From assembly GCA_020638905.1 (NCBI GenBank), contig JACKHP010000032.1, forward strand, positions 1-49,316: a stretch of 49,316 nucleotides of DNA. The letters run 5' to 3'. Below are positions 41,947-49,316 of the stretch, in pieces. This DNA is from Planctomycetota bacterium. GTDB lineage: Bacteria > Planctomycetota > B15-G4. Numbering within the stretch: the stretch's first letter is position 1; each line of letters begins with the position of its first letter. Under the pieces are notes generated by a model. That model made no database searches. It saw only the letters and a program-made list of their open reading frames with translations, and had not been told where the DNA came from. The position numbers were made by a program, and so were the translations under genes.

Positions 41947-44859
41947 TTGGACAGCTCCGAATCGCCCGGCGGCAGCGCCGTCTGCATCGAGATCGCCATC
42001 CGTCCCGGACGCCGCGACGTGCTCGCGGCGCGCCTGCTCGAGAGCGCGCGCGAGGCCGGTCTCGGCCTGCCCGACGGCCTGGCCACCCGGCGCGGCTACT
42101 CGCTGCGCATCTTGGGCGGGCTGCCGGCCGCCGAACGTCTCGCGCGCGACCTGCTGGCCGATCCGGTCCTGCACGAGACGCGGGTCTACGCGCCCGAGTC
42201 CCCCCCCGCCGAGCCCGACACCCTGCGGCTCGAGGTCGTGCGCCGCCCCGGCGTGATGGACCCGGCGGCGCAGAGCGTGGTGCGCGCGGCGGCGCGCCTG
42301 GGCATCACCGTGCGAGACGTGCGCACCTGGGCCGCGTACGTCCTGCCCGGGTCGGTCGATCGCGCGCTGGCCGGGCGGCTCGGCCGCGAGCTGCTCGCGA
42401 ACGACGTGGTCGAGGAGGTGCGCGTCGCCCCCGCGCAGGGCGTGGCCCCGGCCCAGGCGGGTCGTCCCGCGGAGTTCCGGCTGGTGCACGTGCCGCTGCG
42501 CGAGGCCGACGACGAAGGCCTGCTCGCGCTCAGCCGCGACGGCTGCCTGGCCCTCGACCTGGTCGAGATGAAGGCCGTCCAGAAGCACTTCGCCGGCGAG
42601 GGGCGCGACCCGACCGACATCGAGCTGGAGACCCTGGCCCAGACCTGGTCGGAGCACTGCAAGCACAAGACGCTCACGGGCAAGGTCGAACTCGACGGCG
42701 AGACGATCGACAACCTGCTCAAGTCGACCATCGCGCGCGCCACCAGGGAGCTCGACCGCGACTTCTGCAAGTCGGTCTTCGTGGACAACGCCGGCGTGGT
42801 CGCCTTCGACGACGCCTTCCACCTCACGTTCAAGGTCGAGACGCACAACCATCCGTCGGCGCTCGAGCCGTACGGCGGCGCCGGCACGGGGCTCGGCGGC
42901 GTGCTGCGCGACACGCTGGGCACCGGACTCGGCGCGCGGCCGGTGGCGTCCACCGACGTGTTCTGCTTCGGCCCGCCCGACCTGCCCGACGATCGGGTGC
43001 CCAAGGGATGCCTCCCGCCGCGGCGCATCATGAAGGGCGTCGTGGCGGGCGTGCGCGACTACGGCAACCGCATGGGCATCCCCACGGTGTCGGGCGCGGT
43101 GTGCTTCGACGAACGCTACGTCGCGAACCCGCTCGTGTACTGCGGCAGCATCGGCCTGCTGCCCGTCGACCGGCTCGAGAAGAAGGCCGACCCGGGCGAC
43201 CTGATCGTGGTCTGCGGCGGCGCGACGGGGCGCGACGGCATCCACGGCGCGACGTTCAGCAGCCTCGAGCTGCACGACGAGAGCGAGAGCGTCTCGTCCG
43301 GCGCGGTGCAGATCGGCAACGCGATCGAGGAGAAGCGCCTGCTCGACGTGCAGCTCATGGCGCGCGATCGCGGCCTCTACTCGTGCGTCACCGACTGCGG
43401 CGCGGGCGGACTCTCGTCGGCGGTCGGAGAGATGGCCGAGTCGTCCGGCGGCGCGCACGTCGTGCTCGACCGCGTCCCGCTCAAGTACGACGGGCTCACC
43501 TACCCCGAGATCTGGATCAGCGAAGCGCAGGAGCGCATGGTGCTCGCCGTGCCGAAGGCGCACGAGGCCGAGCTGCTCGCGCTCTTCGCCGCCGAGGACG
43601 TCCCCGCCACGGTCATCGGCGAGTTCACCGGCGACGGACGCCTCACGGCCGAGTACGCCGGCACGCGCGTGATGGACCTCTCGCTCGAGTTCGTGCACGA
43701 CGGCCTGCCGCGGCAGACGCGCCGGGCCGAGCGGCGTCCGCGGGCGCTCACGCCGGTGCCGGCGCTCCCGCGCGGCGAGTGCGGGGCGATGCTCGAGACG
43801 ATCCTAGGCATGCCGAACGTGGCCAGCAAGGCCTGGATCGTGCGCCAGTACGACCACGAGGTGCAGGCCGGCTCGGTCGTCAAGCCGCTGCTCGGCGTGA
43901 CGCGCGACGGCCCGTCCGACGCCGCCGTCTGCGCGCCGGTGCTCGGCTCGAAGAGGGCCTTCGCCGTGGGCTGCGGCATCAACCCCTGCCTGGGCGACGT
44001 CGACCCGTACCAGATGACGCTACACGCCATCGACGAGGCCCTGCGCAACGTCGTCGCGGTGGGCGGCGACCCGAGCCAGACGTCCATCCTCGACAACTTC
44101 AGCTGGGGACGCTGCGACAAGCCCGAGAACCTGGCCGACCTCGTCGACGCCTGCCGCGCCTGCTACGACGGCGCGATGGCCTACCGCACGCCGTTCATCT
44201 CCGGCAAGGACAGCCTCAACAACGACTACCGCGTGGGCGACGAGAGCCGCTCGATCCCTCCCACGCTGCTCATCTCGGCGCTCTCGATCCTCGACGACCT
44301 GTCCGTCGCCACGACGATGGATGCCAAGGCGCCCGAGCACGCGCTGCTGATCGTGGGCGTGACCGGCCCCGAGCTGGGCGGCAGCCATCTGGCCCGGGCA
44401 CTGGGCGCCACCGGCGAGGCCGTGCCGCCGGTCGACCTCGAGCGCGCGCCGCGCATCCTCTCGGCCGTGAACGACCTGATCCGCGAGGGGCTCGTGCACG
44501 CCTGCCACGATTTGTCCGAGGGCGGGCTGGCGGTGGCCGCGGCCGAGATGGCCTTCGCCGGCGGACTGGGCGCCGAACTCGACGTGACGAAGCTGCCCGT
44601 GCGCGGCGAGGTCGACGCGACCGCGCGGCTCTTCGGCGAGAGTCCCACGCGGCTGCTGCTCGAGGTGGCGCCCGACGTGCTCGACGCGGTCGAGGCGCTG
44701 CTCGACGGCGTCCCCTGGGCACGGCTCGGCAAGACCACGAGCGAGCCGCGCCTGCGCGTGCGCGACGGGTCCGGCGTGCTGATCGACCTGCCGACCGAAC
44801 GACTGCACGCGGCGTACGCGAAGACGCTCGACCTCGACGGGGAGCAGGTCCACCGATGA
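41947..44859 (+). CDS. purL: phosphoribosylformylglycinamidine synthase with two N-terminal PurS domains
   Basis: 970 residues from a TTG (GGGA upstream). Two PurS-like modules (IEIAIRPGRRDVLAARLL at ~14-85, then LRLEVVRRPG at ~97-160) precede the PurL catalytic part. TWSEHCKHKT near 233, KVETHNHPSALEPYGGAGTG near 297, ISEAQERMVLAVP near 520 and QYDHEVQAGSVVKPLLG near 637 are core FGAM synthetase motifs. In most bacteria with the small-PurL system PurS is a separate ~80-residue protein; here two copies are fused. The enzyme makes FGAM from FGAR, glutamine and ATP in purine synthesis with PurQ, whose ATG overlaps the stop (ATGA). Confidence 0.93.
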   Translation: MDSSESPGGSAVCIEIAIRPGRRDVLAARLLESAREAGLGLPDGLATRRGYSLRILGGLPAAERLARDLLADPVLHETRVYAPESPPAEPDTLRLEVVRRPGVMDPAAQSVVRAAARLGITVRDVRTWAAYVLPGSVDRALAGRLGRELLANDVVEEVRVAPAQGVAPAQAGRPAEFRLVHVPLREADDEGLLALSRDGCLALDLVEMKAVQKHFAGEGRDPTDIELETLAQTWSEHCKHKTLTGKVELDGETIDNLLKSTIARATRELDRDFCKSVFVDNAGVVAFDDAFHLTFKVETHNHPSALEPYGGAGTGLGGVLRDTLGTGLGARPVASTDVFCFGPPDLPDDRVPKGCLPPRRIMKGVVAGVRDYGNRMGIPTVSGAVCFDERYVANPLVYCGSIGLLPVDRLEKKADPGDLIVVCGGATGRDGIHGATFSSLELHDESESVSSGAVQIGNAIEEKRLLDVQLMARDRGLYSCVTDCGAGGLSSAVGEMAESSGGAHVVLDRVPLKYDGLTYPEIWISEAQERMVLAVPKAHEAELLALFAAEDVPATVIGEFTGDGRLTAEYAGTRVMDLSLEFVHDGLPRQTRRAERRPRALTPVPALPRGECGAMLETILGMPNVASKAWIVRQYDHEVQAGSVVKPLLGVTRDGPSDAAVCAPVLGSKRAFAVGCGINPCLGDVDPYQMTLHAIDEALRNVVAVGGDPSQTSILDNFSWGRCDKPENLADLVDACRACYDGAMAYRTPFISGKDSLNNDYRVGDESRSIPPTLLISALSILDDLSVATTMDAKAPEHALLIVGVTGPELGGSHLARALGATGEAVPPVDLERAPRILSAVNDLIREGLVHACHDLSEGGLAVAAAEMAFAGGLGAELDVTKLPVRGEVDATARLFGESPTRLLLEVAPDVLDAVEALLDGVPWARLGKTTSEPRLRVRDGSGVLIDLPTERLHAAYAKTLDLDGEQVHR

Positions 44860-45659
44860 CGACGCCGAAGGTGCTGGTGCTGCGCGCCGCGGGCACGAAC
44901 TGCGAACGCGAGACGGCCTACGCGTTCGAACGCTTCGGGGCCGAGGCCACGACGCTGCACGTGAACGCGCTGCTGGCCGATCCCGAGGCGCTCGCGCGGC
45001 ACCATGTGCTCGCCGTGCCGGGAGGCTTCAGCTACGGCGACGACGTGGGTGCCGGCGCGGTGCTGGCCACCGAGCTGGGCACGACGCTCGCCCCCGCGCT
45101 GGGCGCGTTCGTCGAGCAGGGCGGCCTCGTGCTCGGCATCTGCAACGGCTTCCAGGTGCTCGTGCGGCTCGGGCTGCTGCCCGGCCTCGAACGCCCGCTC
45201 GGACGTCCCGAGGTGAGCCTGACCGACAACGTCAGCCACAAGTACGAGGACCGCTGGGTGCGCTGCGCGATCACCAGCCGTCGCTGCGTGTTCGTGGGCG
45301 AGATGCCCGAACCCGAGCTGCCGCTGGCCCACGGCGAGGGACGCCTCGTGCCCGCCGACGAGTCGGTGCGGCGGCGCCTGTTCGACGACGACCGCGTGGT
45401 CTTCCGCTACGCCGACGCGACCGGCGCCCCGACGATGGACTATCCCGCCAACCCGAACGGCGCCACCGACGCCATCGCGGGCCTGACCGACGCCACGGGC
45501 CGCGTGCTGGGCCTCATGCCGCACCCCGAGCGCGCGCTGTTCGGCTTCCACCACCCCGAGTGGACGCGCCGGAAGTCGCCCGGCAGCGCGCCGCCCGATC
45601 TCGGCCCCGGCGCGCCGATCTTCGAGAACGCCTGCGCCTGGGTGCGCGAGCACCGCTAG
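44856..45659 (+). CDS. purQ: phosphoribosylformylglycinamidine synthase glutaminase subunit
   Basis: 267 residues, longer than the ~225 of many PurQ proteins because of an insert in the second half. Class I glutamine amidotransferase motifs: VLRAAGTNCERET, VPGGFSYGDDVGAGA, LGICNGFQVLVRLGLLPGL (nucleophile Cys near 99) and GLMPHPERALF near 220 (His, Glu). It supplies ammonia to PurL. The start overlaps the purL stop. Confidence 0.95.
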   Translation: MTTPKVLVLRAAGTNCERETAYAFERFGAEATTLHVNALLADPEALARHHVLAVPGGFSYGDDVGAGAVLATELGTTLAPALGAFVEQGGLVLGICNGFQVLVRLGLLPGLERPLGRPEVSLTDNVSHKYEDRWVRCAITSRRCVFVGEMPEPELPLAHGEGRLVPADESVRRRLFDDDRVVFRYADATGAPTMDYPANPNGATDAIAGLTDATGRVLGLMPHPERALFGFHHPEWTRRKSPGSAPPDLGPGAPIFENACAWVREHR

Positions 45660-45707
45660 AGCGGCACGCGCGCCCGGAGACGCCGAAAACTGGCATGGAG
45701 CAATAAA

Positions 45708-46871
45708 GTGAGTTCACTTGCGGGCTTTTGGTCGTACGTTCACGATGACGACAACAATGACCTCGGGCGCATTTCACAACTTGCACGTGACATTGCTGCC
45801 GAATACGAAGCCCTAACAGGAGACTCGATTGAGCTATTCCTTGACAAGGATAATCTTGAGTGGGGAGACGACTGGCGAAGTAGGATCGTCGAGAACCTCG
45901 CTCGCGTCGCCTTCTTCGTACCTATCGTAACTCCTCGCTACCTTCAAAGCCCCGAGTGCCGGAATGAACTTCAGCACTTCGCGCGCCAAGCTGAAAACAA
46001 CGGCCTCCGGTCATTGCTACTTCCAATCCTGTACATCCGCACACCAGCCTTTGCAGAAGCCTCGCCATCTGACGACCTCGTTAAATTACTAAAGAAACAC
46101 CAGTGGTACGATTGGACTGCGGTGCGGTTCTGTGAGGCGGCGTCACGCGAATACAGAACGAACATCCATATCCTTGCAAGCAAGCTAGTAGATGCGAACC
46201 GAACAGCCGAAAAGCAGAGCCAGCCACTCCCAGCCATCAGTCCAGAGAGCGAGCCAAGCCCCGGACTAATAGACCGCCTAGCGGCTACAGAAGAAGCGCT
46301 ACCCAAATGGGAAGAAACCCTAAACAATCTTGGGCAAGAAATCACATCTATAGGCAGCGCAATGCAAGAAGCTGCCACGAATATGCGGAAGCCTGCCACA
46401 AAGGGAGGCGAATTCGGCAAACGCCTCGCAATCGCAAAGAGATTGGCGCGAGATCTGGGTGAACCAGCAGATCGCTTCTGGACTTTCGGCAACGAATTTG
46501 CAACACAAATGCACGAAGTCGACGATGGCATCCGAGCGATAATCGAAAGAGCCCCAGACGAGATCTCTAAAGATCCTACTGCAAGGGACCACTACTGCGA
46601 GTTCTTTGCAATGGTCAGCAAACTCTCAGCAGCTGCCCATGATGGACTGGGAAGTAGCGAAGCCCTCATCGAGGCACTCACTCCCATAGAGAATCTTTCT
46701 CGGGACTTACGGCCTGTTCTCAGACGACTGCGCATGGGTCTGGCAGTAATGCTCGACGCCAGAGCTGTGAGTGACAGCTGGATCGGCTTGATTAGGTCGT
46801 CAGGCGTCGATTGCCCAGATGCCATCATTGACGATAATGACTTGGCTAGCCCCGATCCTGACGGGCCGTAG
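45708..46871 (+). CDS. TIR-domain protein, probable horizontally acquired defence gene
   Basis: 387 residues from a GTG with GGAG 9 bases upstream. Residues 1-~140 form a TIR-type fold: FWSYVHDDDNND start, ELFLDKDNLEWGDDW near 43 (BB-loop region), and SPECRNEL near 81-88, whose Glu87 (or Glu83) is the candidate NADase glutamate. The C-terminal ~220 residues are helical with no recognised domain (TEEALPKWEETLNNL, KRLAIAKRLARDLGEP, LRPVLRRLRMGLAVML) and may sense a trigger. Codons are far richer in A/T than every neighbour, so it was probably acquired. Bacterial TIR proteins often deplete NAD+ on phage infection; no partner gene is adjacent, so a single-gene system is possible. Confidence 0.85.
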   Translation: MSSLAGFWSYVHDDDNNDLGRISQLARDIAAEYEALTGDSIELFLDKDNLEWGDDWRSRIVENLARVAFFVPIVTPRYLQSPECRNELQHFARQAENNGLRSLLLPILYIRTPAFAEASPSDDLVKLLKKHQWYDWTAVRFCEAASREYRTNIHILASKLVDANRTAEKQSQPLPAISPESEPSPGLIDRLAATEEALPKWEETLNNLGQEITSIGSAMQEAATNMRKPATKGGEFGKRLAIAKRLARDLGEPADRFWTFGNEFATQMHEVDDGIRAIIERAPDEISKDPTARDHYCEFFAMVSKLSAAAHDGLGSSEALIEALTPIENLSRDLRPVLRRLRMGLAVMLDARAVSDSWIGLIRSSGVDCPDAIIDDNDLASPDPDGP

Positions 46872-46884
46872 AGCTGGGTACGCA

Positions 46885-46919
46885 GCGCCGCCGCGAGCCG
46901 GAGGCGGCGCGACGCCGCC
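46885..46919. terminator. GC-rich hairpins between convergent genes
   Basis: GCGCCGCC (46885-46892) pairs with GGCGGCGC (46903-46910), or alternatively GGCGGCG (46903-46909) with CGCCGCC (46913-46919). No T-run. It lies between the TIR gene and the convergent secreted protein, where a terminator is expected. Confidence 0.35.
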
Positions 46920-46936
46920 CCCGGCCCGGCACGGCG

Positions 46937-49315
46937 CTACTCGCGCATGCGCTTCGAGAGCTCGCCTGACAGGCCGTAGGCCTGTTCGAGGAGTTCGACA
47001 TCGTCGGCGTCGACGCGCCCGTTGCCGTCGAGGTCGGCCTGGGCCGTGGCCCGGTCGTGCACCTCGATCGACGCGCGCAGGCGCTCACGAGCGAACGGGC
47101 CACCGCCGAAACCTGCCGCGCACAGCGGCGCCGACGTGGTGAGCCAGTTCAGCGTGAGCGAGGCGTAGTCCTCGGAACCGACGGCGCCGTTGTTGCTGAA
47201 GTCGGCGTCCTTGGTGCCGTCCCACGGGCAGCCGCCGGCGTGCGCGAGGCTGCCGAACTGGCCGATGAACAACGTCACGTCGTTGATGTCGACGTCGCCG
47301 TCGTCGTCGGTGTCGCCGGCGTCGAGCACGAGCGTCGTCGTGGCCACGTACTTCGCGCCGCTCACCACGAGCGCCGCGTCGTCCCACTTCGTGTGCTGCT
47401 CGTCCTTGGCCGAGAGGCTCGTCCAGACGCCGCACGGCACCTCGATCGTGGCGACCGCCGTGGCCGGCACGCTGCCGCTGAAGACCAGCGTCTCGTCGAC
47501 CGTGTCGCCGCAGCCGTCGAGCACGAAGTGGATGCAGCGCGACGTCGCCACCGAGCCGGTGAGTTCGACCACGACGTCGACCAGGTTCGTCGCCGTGACC
47601 GTCACGTCGAACGTCTCGGTGGACACGTTGCCGCAGTCGTCGGTGGCCGTGCACGTCACCGTCGTCGTCCCCACCGGGAAGGTGCTGCCGCTGGACGGCG
47701 AGCAGACCACCGTGGGCGAGGCGTCGCAGGCGTCGCTGGCCGTCGGGTCGACCCAGGTCACCACCGCCTCGGTGCAACTCCCCGCATCGGCAGCCTGGGT
47801 GATGTCCGCGGGCGTGCCGATCAGCACCGGCGGCGTGACGTCCCCGATCACCGACGGCGAGTCGAGCAGCGACGTCGTGTAGGGCGTCCCGAAGAAGCTC
47901 GTCTCGGACCCGAAGGCCTGGGTGAGGTCGAAGGCCACCGTGTTGAGGTCGCACTCGGACACGGTGAAGACGAGCGTCGCCAGCAGCTCGTCGCCCGTCA
48001 CGCCCGCGGGCGACGAGAACGTGTTGCCGTCGAAGCGCAGTTCGCCCGCGGCCACCTCGGCCAGCGCCGCCGGCACCACGTGCGCCTCGAAGCTCCCGGC
48101 GTGGTAGCTGCTCGCCGTGCCCTCGTACGTCATCGCCATGTCGTCGTAGGCCAGGAAGGTCTGGTACCCGGTGACCGGGTCACCGTCGGGGTTGCGCAAC
48201 CAGAGCTCGACGGCGATCTGCGTGCCCGGCGTGACCGCGTCCTGGTCTTGCTGGCAGGGATCGGCCTCGAGCGAGAGCGTCATGCCGTCGACCACGACGA
48301 TCGTGATCGCGGTGCGCGCCACCTCGGTGCCGCCGCTGAAGGCCGCGAGGTAGTACTCGTAGCGACCGGGCACGTCCGGGTCCCACATGTAGGGGTCGGC
48401 GTTCTGGTAGAAGGTCGGGCGCCACGAGTTCTGCAGCACGTTGTAGGTCGAGAGGAACGTCGCGTACTCGGCCGGGCTGCTGGCCACGACGCCGTCGTCC
48501 CCGGTGAAGGTGTTGTCGCCCATGTCGTGGTCCCACAGGTCGATCGGACCGGCGGGGATGGTGTAGGGGATGACCGTGCCCTGGCTGATCGGATCGAACA
48601 CGAGGTAGTCGGTGCCCGGTCCGGGGTCGTTGTCCATGCCGATGGCGTAGGAGAAGTCGCCCAGCTTCGCGCCCGAGCCCGAGTCGTAGTCGGTGTTCAC
48701 CGAGAACTCGACCGTCCATTCGGAGTTCGGCGGGGAGCCCGTCCCGGAACCCGTGTGGAAGGTGTAGGTGCCGTCGCCGTTGCTGTTGAACTGGTTGAGC
48801 GCCGGGTAGCGCAGCTTGCCGCGCAAGGCGAGCTCGACGCAGCCCTGGTGGTCGATCGTGTATCCGCCGTTGCCGTTGCCCGTCCCGAAGATCACGGCCG
48901 GGACGACGTCCTGGTCGGTGAGCAGCGGCTCTTCGGAGAGCCACGGGCAGTAGTCGACGTTCGCGTCGCTGACCGCGTTGCCGGTGCCGTCGGCGTTCAC
49001 CACGTCGGAGGCCGGCGTGAAGCTGGCCGGGTAGCAGTTCACGGTGCCCGGCCCGGCCTCGAACGTGCCGTCGGGGTCCTCGGGACCGCTCGCGTCGCCC
49101 CACCACACGTTCGCGGCGTCCACGATCGTGCTGGTCGACGTGCCGAAGAGACCGTAGTCGTTGTCGGCGAGGGTGCAGTTGTGGATCGACACCTGCGACG
49201 CGTCGGACGGCAGGTAGCCCACGTACACGCCCACGCTGTTGTCGGTGAAGCGGCAGTTTGTGAGACTGGCCTCGGTCCCCGGGCCGAAGTAGTCCGAGAC
49301 CAGGATGCCGCCGGA
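46937..49315 (-). CDS. secreted multidomain protein with HYR and dockerin-type repeats (N-terminus outside window)
   Basis: Open to the window end, so ~792 C-terminal residues are seen. From the N-terminal side: a right-handed beta-helix end (LTNCRFTDNSVGVYVG, SIHNCTLADNDYGLFG), a region with many aromatic and Asp residues, a cohesin-like sandwich (MTLSLEADPCQQDQD, YQTFLAYDDMAMTYEG), an HYR-like Ig domain (GTPADITQAADAGSCTE, TVTCTATDDCGNVSTETF), a further beta domain, then three dockerin-type calcium loops (DTDDDGDVDINDVTLF, DADFSNNGAVGSEDYASL, DLDGNGRVDADDVELL). This architecture is characteristic of planctomycete extracellular proteins. No enzyme domain is visible in the part seen. Confidence 0.9.
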   Translation of the reverse strand, partial: SGGILVSDYFGPGTEASLTNCRFTDNSVGVYVGYLPSDASQVSIHNCTLADNDYGLFGTSTSTIVDAANVWWGDASGPEDPDGTFEAGPGTVNCYPASFTPASDVVNADGTGNAVSDANVDYCPWLSEEPLLTDQDVVPAVIFGTGNGNGGYTIDHQGCVELALRGKLRYPALNQFNSNGDGTYTFHTGSGTGSPPNSEWTVEFSVNTDYDSGSGAKLGDFSYAIGMDNDPGPGTDYLVFDPISQGTVIPYTIPAGPIDLWDHDMGDNTFTGDDGVVASSPAEYATFLSTYNVLQNSWRPTFYQNADPYMWDPDVPGRYEYYLAAFSGGTEVARTAITIVVVDGMTLSLEADPCQQDQDAVTPGTQIAVELWLRNPDGDPVTGYQTFLAYDDMAMTYEGTASSYHAGSFEAHVVPAALAEVAAGELRFDGNTFSSPAGVTGDELLATLVFTVSECDLNTVAFDLTQAFGSETSFFGTPYTTSLLDSPSVIGDVTPPVLIGTPADITQAADAGSCTEAVVTWVDPTASDACDASPTVVCSPSSGSTFPVGTTTVTCTATDDCGNVSTETFDVTVTATNLVDVVVELTGSVATSRCIHFVLDGCGDTVDETLVFSGSVPATAVATIEVPCGVWTSLSAKDEQHTKWDDAALVVSGAKYVATTTLVLDAGDTDDDGDVDINDVTLFIGQFGSLAHAGGCPWDGTKDADFSNNGAVGSEDYASLTLNWLTTSAPLCAAGFGGGPFARERLRASIEVHDRATAQADLDGNGRVDADDVELLEQAYGLSGELSKRMRE

Positions 49316-49316
49316 G

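Overview
This is a very G+C-rich bacterial chromosome segment, apart from one A/T-richer gene near 46 kb. The gene content fits Planctomycetota or a close relative. Evidence includes secreted proteins with dockerin-type EF-hand repeats, HYR-like and cohesin-like domains, a secreted VWA protein, several alkaline-phosphatase/sulfatase-fold lipoproteins, a double-PurS PurL fusion, and frequent GTG/TTG starts with 4-base stop/start overlaps. The assignment rests on gene content only. No rRNA, tRNA, CRISPR array or transposase gene was seen.

Layout. 1-5.2 kb (mostly +): end of a secreted repeat protein, crcB on the other strand, and a malonyl-CoA-ligase-like enzyme coupled to a phosphatase-fold lipoprotein with TPRs. 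5.2-12.8 kb (-): a 1223-residue secreted protein of unknown family, a tandem array of five small BamE/SmpA-like lipoproteins coupled by GTGA overlaps, and a VWA protein. 13-20.3 kb: a second phosphatase-fold lipoprotein, then a GCS2-CBS ligase / AstE-like deacylase / c'-type cytochrome operon facing away from gamma-glutamyltransferase. 20.3-30.7 kb (-): zinc-ribbon membrane protein, SGNH/MBOAT O-acylation pair, a first ATP-grasp ligase, a repeat element, glycogen synthase, pgeF and a DUF3857-transglutaminase membrane protein. 30.8-37.9 kb (+): two more related ATP-grasp ligases, an S51-like peptidase, a CBM48-like/esterase protein, a fourth divergent ATP-grasp protein and a second esterase. 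37.9-39.3 kb: tandem and inverted copies of the noncoding repeat and a strong hairpin. 39.3-45.7 kb: anti-sigma, ECF sigma and accA (-), then purSSL and purQ (+). 45.7-46.9 kb: a compositionally foreign TIR-domain gene. 46.9 kb to the end: a dockerin/HYR secreted protein that runs off the window.

The most unusual content is the set of ATP-dependent ligases and matching hydrolases. There are four ATP-grasp proteins, three of them paralogues of 406-407 residues, with an S51-like peptidase and two alpha/beta-hydrolase esterases. A separate gamma-glutamyl set (GCS2 ligase, AstE-like metallohydrolase, gamma-glutamyltransferase) lies nearby. This looks like a locus for making and breaking small amide- or ester-linked metabolites, possibly connected to glycogen, but the substrate cannot be read from sequence. 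Most transcription units are preceded by a TANNNT element resembling a -10 box, and in four cases it is so close to the start codon that the mRNA would be leaderless or nearly so.
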